Source of the DNA: Poriferisphaera corsica
Lineage (GTDB): Bacteria > Planctomycetota > Phycisphaerae > Phycisphaerales > Phycisphaeraceae
Reading direction: 5' to 3'
NCBI RefSeq assembly: GCF_007747445.1
Contig: NZ_CP036425.1
Location: 2,650,175 to 2,714,174, forward strand
Length of the DNA stretch: 64,000 bases
The number at the start of each line of letters is the position of its first letter. The stretch's first letter is position 1. This document shows, in pieces, positions 38,595 through 45,174 of this stretch. The notes below the pieces were generated by a model. That model worked only from the letters and a program-made list of their open reading frames with translations, was not told the DNA's origin and searched no databases. The position numbers and the translations under genes were made by a program.

Positions 38595-39517
38595 CCTACC
38601 CCCAACTACAAACAGCAAAGAACCCAAACGAAGTTATTACCGCTATATCAAACGGTAGCAATGCAAGTGTAGTTAAAGAGGATGGGTTGAAGCCTAATGA
38701 AGCAGTCCTTCACGTATCTACCACAGAGCGGTACAGAGTCAACGCCGATCCTGAAATTATGGTTGTGAATGAATCCGATGAGGGCATGGCAAGAATGGGA
38801 GTCACAAAGGCGCTCGAAGCGGTGAAGATGGCGGGTGAGAGAGGTAAGGTTAAGAGGGTCGCGAAACCAGCAAGCCCGGCCAAGGCGTCAAAGAAAACCC
38901 GCATCATCAAGCTCCACGGATTCAACGTCCACGATAAAGGCGCAGCTACCGTTGATATGCTCAACCCCTATCTAGCTGATTACGATTATCAGGATTTGGA
39001 TTATGGGTATTTCAACCTTAAAGATGTACGAATGAAAAACAGTACTGTGGCACTAGCGTTAGCAGTACAAACCAAGCAACCGAAACAGGATATATGGCTA
39101 GGGCACAGTAACGGGTGTGCAATAATATATGAAGCCTTGGAGCTTATGAGTGATGTGTCTGCCGTATCGCCAGAAATAGCCGAATATTTGCCATACCCTC
39201 AAGGCATCATCCTAATTAACCCTGCCCTAGACGCTGATATTGAATTCCCCGAAGGCAACTACTTCATTCACATCTACTACTCACCTTCGGATGACCCCGT
39301 CTGGTGGGCTAAATGGCTTTGGTGGCACAAATGGGGATCAATGGGGCGTGATGGCTACACGGGCAAACCAGACCCAAGAATCAATCAATTCAACGAAATG
39401 GATCTGCTGGCACGCAATATTGAACACTCGGATGTGTTTAAGCCCGGCATTGTTAAGCGATTCGCGCCGTTCCTTATTCACAACATCAAAACAGAGTTGG
39501 AAGCGAGCAAACCATGA
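38591..39517 (+). CDS. Phage alpha/beta hydrolase with intact triad
   Basis: 308 aa. A non-conserved N-terminal region (1-100) is rich in Lys/Ala near 85-102. A compact alpha/beta hydrolase follows: the oxyanion segment IIKLHGFNV, nucleophile elbow GHSNG (Ser173), an acid in SPSDDPVWW (Asp234 or Asp235) and a histidine in NIEHSDVF (His279). Family members are esterases, lipases or peptidases. In a phage, an esterase acting on the envelope for lysis, or on an exported lipid or polysaccharide, is possible. No signal peptide. It is next to a small lipoprotein gene, which favours a lysis link. Confidence 0.75.
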   Translation: MTYPQLQTAKNPNEVITAISNGSNASVVKEDGLKPNEAVLHVSTTERYRVNADPEIMVVNESDEGMARMGVTKALEAVKMAGERGKVKRVAKPASPAKASKKTRIIKLHGFNVHDKGAATVDMLNPYLADYDYQDLDYGYFNLKDVRMKNSTVALALAVQTKQPKQDIWLGHSNGCAIIYEALELMSDVSAVSPEIAEYLPYPQGIILINPALDADIEFPEGNYFIHIYYSPSDDPVWWAKWLWWHKWGSMGRDGYTGKPDPRINQFNEMDLLARNIEHSDVFKPGIVKRFAPFLIHNIKTELEASKP

Positions 39518-39732
39518 AACTCTTAGCTGTTGTATTTTCTATAGTTATGTTACTGACTGGTTGTGTACAGAAGAACCAAACCGTCAATATCAACCTGCCA
39601 GAAGGCATCAAGATCGTGCCGCCGTTGATGATTAACCAAAACGCTGAATACCTCAGCGATACGGATGTGCGAGATAACAACCCATCGGGTGAGTTTGATT
39701 TTATTCCTATGAACCGAAAGGTATCGAGATGA
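39514..39732 (+). CDS. Small phage lipoprotein (outer-spanin-like size)
   Basis: 72 aa. The signal peptide 1-16 ends in the lipobox LLTGC, with Cys17 as the lipidation site. The mature part is about 56 residues. Size and class fit an outer-membrane spanin subunit, but no clear inner-spanin partner lies beside it. It overlaps the hydrolase gene by 4 nt. Confidence 0.6.
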   Translation: MKLLAVVFSIVMLLTGCVQKNQTVNINLPEGIKIVPPLMINQNAEYLSDTDVRDNNPSGEFDFIPMNRKVSR

Positions 39733-40190
39733 GCAATTTGGTTGAACATGCAAAGAAAGAATTGAAACTGGCTGGGTATGCAGGCCCAGACGAGGAAGGC
39801 CCCAACGGATGGGCATATAAAAACATCATTGAGTTGATAGAGGTTTTTGCCAAACAAGGCCATAGCGGGTCTTCAGCCCCGTATGTTTCTGAGACATTCA
39901 GCAAACTTGCAGAATACGAACCATTAACCCCGCTAACTGGTGAAGACGACGAATGGAACGACATTAGCGCGTACTCGGATAATCCAAAGTGGCAAAACAA
40001 GCGAGACAGCCGTGTGTTTAAAGATAAAGGCGGCAACGCCTCATTTATCAAAGGCAAAGTATTTTTTGGTCCAGACGGAATTGGCTATACCAACTCAGAC
40101 AGCCATGTACCAGTTACCTTCCCCTTTACCCCAAAGACTGAATACATCAAGGTAGACGAGGAAGGCAACCCGCTAACAGAACAAAACTAG
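39729..40190 (+). CDS. Phage protein of unknown function
   Basis: 153 aa, soluble, mixed charge, not recognised. The N-terminal part (1-60) resembles small phage proteins with a helical start (EHAKKELKLAGY); the rest has no motif I can name. It overlaps the lipoprotein gene by 4 nt and is followed by a terminator. Confidence 0.6.
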   Translation: MSNLVEHAKKELKLAGYAGPDEEGPNGWAYKNIIELIEVFAKQGHSGSSAPYVSETFSKLAEYEPLTPLTGEDDEWNDISAYSDNPKWQNKRDSRVFKDKGGNASFIKGKVFFGPDGIGYTNSDSHVPVTFPFTPKTEYIKVDEEGNPLTEQN

Positions 40191-40202
40191 CCCACCCTGA
40201 CC

Positions 40203-40238
40203 ACCGCCCTGCTCTCTCTTGAGCAGGTGCGGTCTTTT
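40203..40238 (+). terminator. Terminator ending the first phage transcript block
   Basis: A 12-bp interrupted stem (ACCGC plus CCTGCTC at 40203-40214, with GAGCAGG and GCGGT at 40221-40233) is followed by CTTTT. Confidence 0.85.
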
Positions 40239-40261
40239 AATTCTACTGAGAGGTAGAGGTG

Positions 40262-40609
40262 ATGAACGAATCTACGGAAACCAGATGTACCACTCTGAAG
40301 GGCGCGCAGATACCCGAAGACTGGCAAGGCAAAGACAAACTTGTCGGTATTCAGTATTACCCATTCGTAACCAAGGACGGCGGCGTAGACGAGTCGCGTT
40401 CTGAAGTCATGACAATGCATCATTCAGAAAACGGGATTGCCGAAACAGCTTTCTACGTCCTGCCAATGGGCTACGCAGATGTTCACGCATTGAGTGTCTT
40501 GGGGATCTCACCTTTGGATAACGACAACTTTCACAATGCGGATCTCAAGGCGATGGGCGTGGTGAGAGAGGCTGGGAAGCACAAAAGAAAGGAAGAAGAA
40601 AATGAGTGA
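40262..40609 (+). CDS. Phage protein of unknown function
   Basis: 115 aa, soluble, with a central MTMHHSENGIAETAFYVLPMGYADVHAL and a basic C-terminus (KHKRKEEENE). Not recognised. AGAGGT motifs lie right before the ATG; a GTG one codon upstream is possible. Its end overlaps the next gene by 8 nt. Confidence 0.6.
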   Translation: MNESTETRCTTLKGAQIPEDWQGKDKLVGIQYYPFVTKDGGVDESRSEVMTMHHSENGIAETAFYVLPMGYADVHALSVLGISPLDNDNFHNADLKAMGVVREAGKHKRKEEENE

Positions 40610-40718
40610 CGAAGGAGTTGTCATTGTTGTGATTGCTGTTTTTTTGAATAGTCTTGGCATTGGTAGTCTTTTGGGATTAGGTGTGGATCAATCCCGTTGG
40701 CAAAACACGCGTTATTGA
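40602..40718 (+). CDS. Tiny phage membrane protein
   Basis: 38 aa, mostly one hydrophobic helix (residues 5-28). GAAGAAGAA precedes the ATG, which overlaps the previous gene. Compatible with a small inner-membrane phage protein; function unknown. Confidence 0.4.
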   Translation: MSDEGVVIVVIAVFLNSLGIGSLLGLGVDQSRWQNTRY

Positions 40719-40794
40719 ACGCGGCATCGCCGAGTACGACTCGCAGACAGGCGAATGGCAGTATAAGGCCGAGTATAGGTTGGAGGGCGAGTGA
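40681..40794 (+). CDS. Tiny phage protein, GTG start, overlapping
   Basis: 37 aa (VWINPVGKTRVIERG...), soluble, hydrophilic, in the +1 frame against the preceding tiny gene. It has to start at the GTG at 40681 because a TAG is directly upstream. GGGA lies 5 nt before it. Its stop shares an A with the next gene's ATG. The composition looks coding, but the size makes it tentative. Confidence 0.35.
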   Translation: MWINPVGKTRVIERGIAEYDSQTGEWQYKAEYRLEGE

Positions 40795-41102
40795 TGAATA
40801 ATCAAAGATACGAGCGGTACTATCACTGTTCCGAACACAACAGTTTTTTTTGGGATTGGTGTGAAGCACTAGAGAACCTTGGGTGCAAACTTCTCGGCCT
40901 CTATGGGAGTAATTTTTGCGAGGGTTACAGGCTCTATTGCGTTGTAGCGAACAATTCAGGCAACAGGTCAACTATCAAGATTGATTCTAGGAATAAAGAA
41001 TTGAAAGTATGTGCCGCCAAAATTCCATCATTTAGGGCTATGTCTCTTTACAACTATGTACGCCAATGGGTGGTACGCCAGCTGGAGGGGAAAGATGTTT
41101 AA
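40794..41102 (+). CDS. Phage protein of unknown function
   Basis: 102 aa, starts NNQRYERYYHCSEHNS, with several aromatic residues and three cysteines in the first 50 residues. Not recognised. GGAGGG lies 8 nt upstream. It overlaps the following gene by 8 nt. Confidence 0.55.
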   Translation: MNNQRYERYYHCSEHNSFFWDWCEALENLGCKLLGLYGSNFCEGYRLYCVVANNSGNRSTIKIDSRNKELKVCAAKIPSFRAMSLYNYVRQWVVRQLEGKDV

Positions 41103-41499
41103 TACGATTCACAAAGAAACGCATCACCATCACAACACCACCAATGTTGAGCAAGCAGGAGTTCATGACGCAGCACGCTTGTACCGTGATATGAAGGATG
41201 AAGTAGAAGCGAATGTGATGTGTCAAAAACTGATTGGGCAAGAAGCGCGTATAGCCATGTTTGAGTGTATGGATATTGGGCTAGAGTTAAAGATTTCATT
41301 TGGCATCAAACTCAACAATCAGTCTTTAGTTGGCCTAAGCAGTCTTGGACGATGTGAATATGAAATGATTAGAGGTGGGCTAAACAAGAGCGAAGAAGCC
41401 AAAAGGACAGTTGACCGCATTTTGAATGAGATAACAGAGCCGATTCGCGATGCTCTGCTGACCGAGTTAGTTGAGATGCTTGGGATAAAGGGGGAGTAA
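41095..41499 (+). CDS. Phage protein of unknown function, His-rich start
   Basis: 134 aa (FNTIHKETHHHH at the N-terminus). The rest is helical with charged residues, ending in a helix EITEPIRDALLTELVEML. Start chosen at 41095 because GGAGGGGA lies just upstream; longer in-frame starts lie inside the preceding gene. Function unknown. Confidence 0.6.
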   Translation: MFNTIHKETHHHHNTTNVEQAGVHDAARLYRDMKDEVEANVMCQKLIGQEARIAMFECMDIGLELKISFGIKLNNQSLVGLSSLGRCEYEMIRGGLNKSEEAKRTVDRILNEITEPIRDALLTELVEMLGIKGE

Positions 41500-41828
41500 T
41501 GGACAGCCTCTATAAGAAGCTTGGAGGGAAGGCTCCATATGTGATCGTACCGAATTGGCCTTGCCCAAAAACAGAGAATTTTATTAAAGAGTTGAGGTTG
41601 CGCGGAGAACGTAGTGGGAAAACAGATCAGTTGTACAAGCTCATGAAAGATTCCATGATCCCAAATAGCCAAGTAGCAATCGTTAAAGCAAATGGGGTTG
41701 TGATGATTGAATGCAACACACCACCAACCCCTCACTATTGGCAGAGATTTAAAGAATATATCCGCACATACAAATTAAGAATTAAGAGGGCGTGGCAAAT
41801 TTCAATAGGAGTAAACGATGACCTGTAG
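41499..41828 (+). CDS. Phage protein of unknown function
   Basis: 109 aa, basic, soluble, not recognised. GGGGGAG precedes the ATG, which shares one base with the previous stop. It overlaps the zinc-ribbon-like gene by 11 nt. Confidence 0.55.
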   Translation: MDSLYKKLGGKAPYVIVPNWPCPKTENFIKELRLRGERSGKTDQLYKLMKDSMIPNSQVAIVKANGVVMIECNTPPTPHYWQRFKEYIRTYKLRIKRAWQISIGVNDDL

Positions 41829-41946
41829 CAAATGCCGCTTCTGCGGAGAGAAATGTAAGGGTAACGAGAACCCTAAACCAACCTGCAAAGACTGTGAAGC
41901 ACGCAGGGAAGCAAACGAACGAGCAGAGAGGAACGCAGTTAAATGA
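41818..41946 (+). CDS. Very small Cys-rich (zinc-ribbon-like) phage protein
   Basis: 42 aa with cysteines in the pattern CSKCRFCGEKC followed by CKDC, compatible with one zinc ion, then a charged helix. ATAGGAG lies 6 nt upstream. Its stop overlaps the next ATG by 4 nt. Small zinc proteins of phages often bind host factors or DNA; here that is inference. Confidence 0.5.
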   Translation: MTCSKCRFCGEKCKGNENPKPTCKDCEARREANERAERNAVK

Positions 41947-42248
41947 TTAATTGTAAGTCCAAAACCAGATTCGGCGCAGTACATTTCAGGGAAGCCAGTG
42001 AAACCGTTTTGAGGGATATATGCGGTATCACAGATGGCCCCATTAGCGTTAGTTTTGACGACGATGGCTCACCGAAGCTGCACGTATCTACGGAATACAC
42101 GATGGAAGGAGTTGAGTTGGGGCAGGTTTTGGTTAGGGACTGGTGCAAATCCACGCTCGAAACAATGAGTTTAGATGATTTTGAGGCAAGGTTCGATCGT
42201 GAGAGTGAGGTAAAGAATGAGTATGTGGAACCGGATGCTCAAGGATAG
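41943..42248 (+). CDS. Phage protein of unknown function
   Basis: 101 aa, acidic toward the C-terminus, no domain recognised. Coupled by a 4-nt overlap to the zinc-ribbon-like gene and overlapping the next small membrane gene by 32 nt. Confidence 0.5.
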   Translation: MINCKSKTRFGAVHFREASETVLRDICGITDGPISVSFDDDGSPKLHVSTEYTMEGVELGQVLVRDWCKSTLETMSLDDFEARFDRESEVKNEYVEPDAQG

Positions 42249-42348
42249 TGAATACCCAGAACTGCCAGACTATCCAAAGATAGCTTTCTGGATGTGTGTG
42301 GCGGTTTTTCTGGTATGGGCGGGGTTTGGTTTTATGGTGATCTTTTAA
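42217..42348 (+). CDS. Tiny phage membrane protein
   Basis: 43 aa. A short polar start is followed by one hydrophobic helix (about 22-43) that runs to the C-terminus. It overlaps the preceding gene by 32 nt in another frame; GTGAGG lies upstream. Confidence 0.4.
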   Translation: MSMWNRMLKDSEYPELPDYPKIAFWMCVAVFLVWAGFGFMVIF

Positions 42349-42372
42349 ATGCGATAGGGATACAACAAGATA

Positions 42373-42636
42373 ATGGCTAAGTACAGAAAGAAACCAGTTG
42401 TCGTTGAGGCAGTGCGTTGTGCGGGAAGTGTAGAGTCCATTGCAGGATTTATTGGTGGTGCTGTTCTTACATTTGATATGCGAGAGGTGCTGCTAGAAAC
42501 GGCCAACGAAAAGCTTCGAGTACCAGCAGGCCATTATCTAGTGAAGGATATAGACGGATTAAAGGTAGTTCCTCCTGACATATTTGCCGCCACATACGAG
42601 AGGGTTGAAGACCCCATAGCAAAGGATGAAGGATGA
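42373..42636 (+). CDS. Conserved phage protein (KYRKKPVVVEAV family)
   Basis: 87 aa. The opening AKYRKKPVVVEAVR and the later VPAGHYLVKDIDGLKVVPPDIFAATYE match a small protein found in many tailed phages, whose function is not established. This supports the phage origin of the small-gene cluster. It overlaps the next gene by 4 nt. Confidence 0.75.
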   Translation: MAKYRKKPVVVEAVRCAGSVESIAGFIGGAVLTFDMREVLLETANEKLRVPAGHYLVKDIDGLKVVPPDIFAATYERVEDPIAKDEG

Positions 42637-42794
42637 GCGGAGCGCAAGCACAATTGGGTAGTGCTGCAAAGCAAGGCAAACCATCGAAGTATAGGCAATT
42701 TGTTAAACGCATGCATCGCCGGTGGTTTCGTAGGGAATGCAAACGTAACCCAGAGGGCGCGCCAACAAAGCGCATCTACAGGTACTACGACTAA
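42633..42794 (+). CDS. Very small basic phage protein
   Basis: 53 aa, strongly basic (Arg/Lys-rich, KRMHRRWFRRECKRN), ending in tyrosines. Nucleic-acid binding is plausible by charge alone. Coupled by a 4-nt overlap to the preceding gene. Confidence 0.5.
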   Translation: MSGAQAQLGSAAKQGKPSKYRQFVKRMHRRWFRRECKRNPEGAPTKRIYRYYD

Positions 42795-42821
42795 CCCCCA
42801 AGACAGATAGAGGATGATGAG

Positions 42822-42971
42822 ATGAGTGGATATGTGTGTTTGATTCTGTGTGTTTGTTGCTGGGTATCGTGGGGCTGCGTAGGCGATATTTATCCAGCAT
42901 ATGAAAACACAATATCAGCGCTTAATACATGTGGATGGTTTTTTCTTGTTGGTTGGTTGCTCAGCAACTAA
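42822..42971 (+). CDS. Very small Cys/Trp-rich membrane protein
   Basis: 49 aa, two hydrophobic segments (3-19 and 34-48) with six cysteines. AGGATGATGAG precedes the ATG. Function unknown; a small membrane toxin-like or lysis-related role cannot be excluded. Confidence 0.4.
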   Translation: MSGYVCLILCVCCWVSWGCVGDIYPAYENTISALNTCGWFFLVGWLLSN

Positions 42972-43217
42972 CCCCGCCTACACGGATCGCAAGCCTAGAC
43001 GACTTGCGAAAGGGGTAACTAGCTATCGCAATTGTATTTTTCGGCTTGTTTGGATTTCTTATTTTACGTTTCACTCGAAAAGTATATTAGCGCAATTTTA
43101 TGTGTCATATTTATCAAACTGAAGGATAGTTTCGCACACAAATACAAATTTCAGGTTGCAGAAATATCCAGTGAGAAAAAAACCCGCTCCAATATGGGGC
43201 AATCACAAGGAAAAGAA

Positions 43218-43577
43218 ATGTATTCAGATGGTAGTAGAGTAGTGAGACAGGTTGGCGAGAGAACGGCTGGTGGTGCGTATGCGAAGTATCAGATTGTGAA
43301 CTATGAAGTTCCAGATGGCGCAACGCCAGACGACAAGAGCGTTTTGGCTTTTATCCCATTCCAGCACGACGTGATCCCTAAAGTGGGCGTAGTAGGTGCT
43401 ACAAACGAATGCTTACTGGCAATCGTTATCGACCGACTTGAAGCATTTCAAAGCAATGGATTTGGGTGTGTGGAAAATGAGATTGCACTGAACGCCTGTA
43501 AGTCTGCGTTGAAAGTTCTTGAGTATCGCACAGAACTACGCAAGCAACGCAATGTTGAAGGTAAACACGAAAAGTGA
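43218..43577 (+). CDS. Acb2/Tad1-type cyclic-nucleotide sponge (anti-CBASS/anti-Thoeris)
   Basis: 119 aa. The C-terminal 70 residues carry the hallmark sequence of this phage family: IPFQHDVIPKVGVVGATNE, LLAIVIDRLEAFQS, then an ENEIALNACKSALKVLEYRT helix and a terminal VEGKHEK. Known members (Acb2, Tad1) form oligomers that bind cyclic di- and trinucleotides or cyclic-ADP-ribose signals and so silence CBASS or Thoeris defence. The first 45 residues are a separate, less conserved segment. AAGGAAAAG lies upstream of the ATG at 43218; the frame stays open further upstream without a good site. Which ligand it binds cannot be read from sequence. Confidence 0.85.
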   Translation: MYSDGSRVVRQVGERTAGGAYAKYQIVNYEVPDGATPDDKSVLAFIPFQHDVIPKVGVVGATNECLLAIVIDRLEAFQSNGFGCVENEIALNACKSALKVLEYRTELRKQRNVEGKHEK

Positions 43578-43617
43578 TCGACCAACTAGCCAGCGGCTAG
43601 ATGGCAGTCGAGGCCGA

Positions 43618-43648
43618 CGCGGAGCCAGTCTGACGAATCCGCGTTTTT
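43618..43648 (+). terminator. Terminator before the phage tRNA
   Basis: A 6-bp GC stem (CGCGGA at 43618-43623 with TCCGCG at 43638-43643) is followed by five T. It ends the small-gene transcript after the Acb2/Tad1-like gene. Confidence 0.7.
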
Positions 43649-43649
43649 C

Positions 43650-43739
43650 GGTAGGTCAAGCCAACAGCAGGCGATGGCAACTCACCGCTAATGAGTCGAG
43701 GCTTAACCGTCCTTGCAGGTTCGACCCCTGCACCTACCG
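43650..43739 (+). tRNA. Phage tRNA-Ser (anticodon GCU)
   Basis: 90 nt. The acceptor stem GGTAGGT/ACCTACC is perfect and the D stem is GCC/GGC. The anticodon stem ACTCA/TGAGT has loop CCGCTAA, giving GCU. The long variable arm (GAGG/CCTT) is typical of class II tRNAs. The T arm GCAGG-TTCGACC-CCTGC is perfect and the discriminator is G73 as in serine tRNAs. Oddities: C instead of U at position 33, C instead of U at position 8, and three bases between acceptor and D stem. CCA is not encoded. Confidence 0.8.
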
Positions 43740-43751
43740 CTTTTGAAAACC

Positions 43752-43811
43752 AAGAGGCTACTAGCGATTAACAGCGATCACAACAAAGCCTCCTTCGGGA
43801 GGCAGCCTCTT
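43752..43811 (+). terminator. Nested hairpins after the phage tRNA
   Basis: A perfect stem GCCTCC (43788-43793)/GGAGGC (43798-43803) with a TTCG tetraloop lies inside an outer pairing AAGAGGCT (43752-43759)/AGCCTCTT (43804-43811), followed by TT. It may act as terminator or as 3' processing boundary of the tRNA. Confidence 0.6.
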
Positions 43812-43827
43812 TTATCTTGGAGACTTT

Positions 43828-45174
43828 ATGGGCAGCTTTAAACACAAATGGACGCACGATATGGATGCGGTGTTGTTGCGCATGAAATCCCAAAAGAAAA
43901 ACTTCGGTGAAATTTCCAGAGAGCTATCGAACAAGCTTGGTGTAGACCTAAATCGGAAACACACACTCGCTCGATTTGAATATCTTAAAAGGCAGTCTAA
44001 CAAAGAAGCGGCCACCGCATCTGATGCAGAATACGCTACTCTCCCCGAAACTACCGAATTTAGTCGGTTCGTCTACATTGACTCGCCGGAAGCGATCAAG
44101 AATCCAAACGAATTGCTCTCACGCGCCGATATTGACCTTGATCCCAATGAATATGAGATCACCAAAGTCAATCCCAAGGCGTGGACTACCACGATGAAAA
44201 GTGAGGATGGTGGCCCGCCCCTCCAAGTCCAGAACTACGGCGTACAGATCGACATTAGGCGCATACCGCCAACTGATCCAAGAGCGATGAAGCAGGCAAT
44301 TATCGATGAAATCAAGGCCAACACATCCAAGCCCCAAAAGATCAAACGCAAGCCCATACCCAATCACGCAACCGGCCACATGCTCGAAATCTGCGTCTTT
44401 GACCTGCACCTCGGCAAGTACGCATGGAAGCCCGAAACCGGCCAAAACTACGACATCACAATCGCCAAGCAACTCTTTGAGCATACACTCAACCAGATCA
44501 TTGAACGCTCAAAAGTCCATCCCGTCTCACGCATCCTGTTTCCAGTCGGCAACGACCTCATCCACATCGACAACCCTGACAACACCACAACCAGAGGCAC
44601 GCGGCAAGATGTAGACACACGCTACATGCACATTATCAAAGAAACACGCCAACTCATCGTCAAGGCTATCAATACCCTCCGCGAAATCGCCCCCGTCTAC
44701 GTTCCCATCATCCCCGGTAATCACGACAAAATCACGGTCATGAACCTTGGCGATACGCTAGAAGCGCTGTTTGAACATCACGAAGACGTATATATCGATA
44801 ACACACCCTCTCCTCGCAAGTACCACACTTGGGAGGATGTTTTGATTGGGTTTGTGCATGGCGACAGGAGAACAGAGATCAACAAGCTTCCTTTGCTGAT
44901 GGCGAACGAAGCAAGGGAGCAGTGGTCAACAGCACGGTTTACCGAGTGGCACTGCGGCCACCTGCACACACGCAAAGCGGTTGAGCATGTGACGTGCGAC
45001 TCTCATAACGGTGTTGTTGTAAGAACGATGGATTCATTGTCGGGAACCGACAATTGGCACGCTGAGGAAGGATATATCGGTGGGGCGAGAGCAGCTAACG
45101 CGCTGGTCTGGCACCCGAAACATGGATGTGTTGCCGAATACATCGCTCACGCGCCGGAGGAAGCGTATGCCTAA
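43828..45174 (+). CDS. Phage metallophosphoesterase with N-terminal HTH-like domain
   Basis: 448 aa. A SANT/Myb-like helix-rich domain (about 5-55) precedes a linker and a calcineurin-type catalytic core: FDLHLGK (Asp192, His194), VGNDLIHID (241-243), PGNHD (297-300), VHGD (344-346) and CGHLH (377-380). All metal ligands are present. SbcD/Mre11-like nucleases and other phosphoesterases share this core; a DNA-directed activity is suggested by the HTH part but unproven. The gene lies directly after the tRNA-Ser and overlaps the next gene by 8 nt. Confidence 0.8.
   Translation: MGSFKHKWTHDMDAVLLRMKSQKKNFGEISRELSNKLGVDLNRKHTLARFEYLKRQSNKEAATASDAEYATLPETTEFSRFVYIDSPEAIKNPNELLSRADIDLDPNEYEITKVNPKAWTTTMKSEDGGPPLQVQNYGVQIDIRRIPPTDPRAMKQAIIDEIKANTSKPQKIKRKPIPNHATGHMLEICVFDLHLGKYAWKPETGQNYDITIAKQLFEHTLNQIIERSKVHPVSRILFPVGNDLIHIDNPDNTTTRGTRQDVDTRYMHIIKETRQLIVKAINTLREIAPVYVPIIPGNHDKITVMNLGDTLEALFEHHEDVYIDNTPSPRKYHTWEDVLIGFVHGDRRTEINKLPLLMANEAREQWSTARFTEWHCGHLHTRKAVEHVTCDSHNGVVVRTMDSLSGTDNWHAEEGYIGGARAANALVWHPKHGCVAEYIAHAPEEAYA

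Noticed and set aside
40639-40718. Frameshift at a run of seven T joining the two tiny genes at 40602 and 40681
   Set aside because: The second frame has a TAG at 40678-40680, directly before its GTG, so joining would have to happen after that point, not at the T run.
42972-43217. A short hydrophobic frame (LAIAIVFFGLFGFLILRF) before the sponge gene
   Set aside because: It has no ATG, GTG or TTG start after the preceding in-frame stop.
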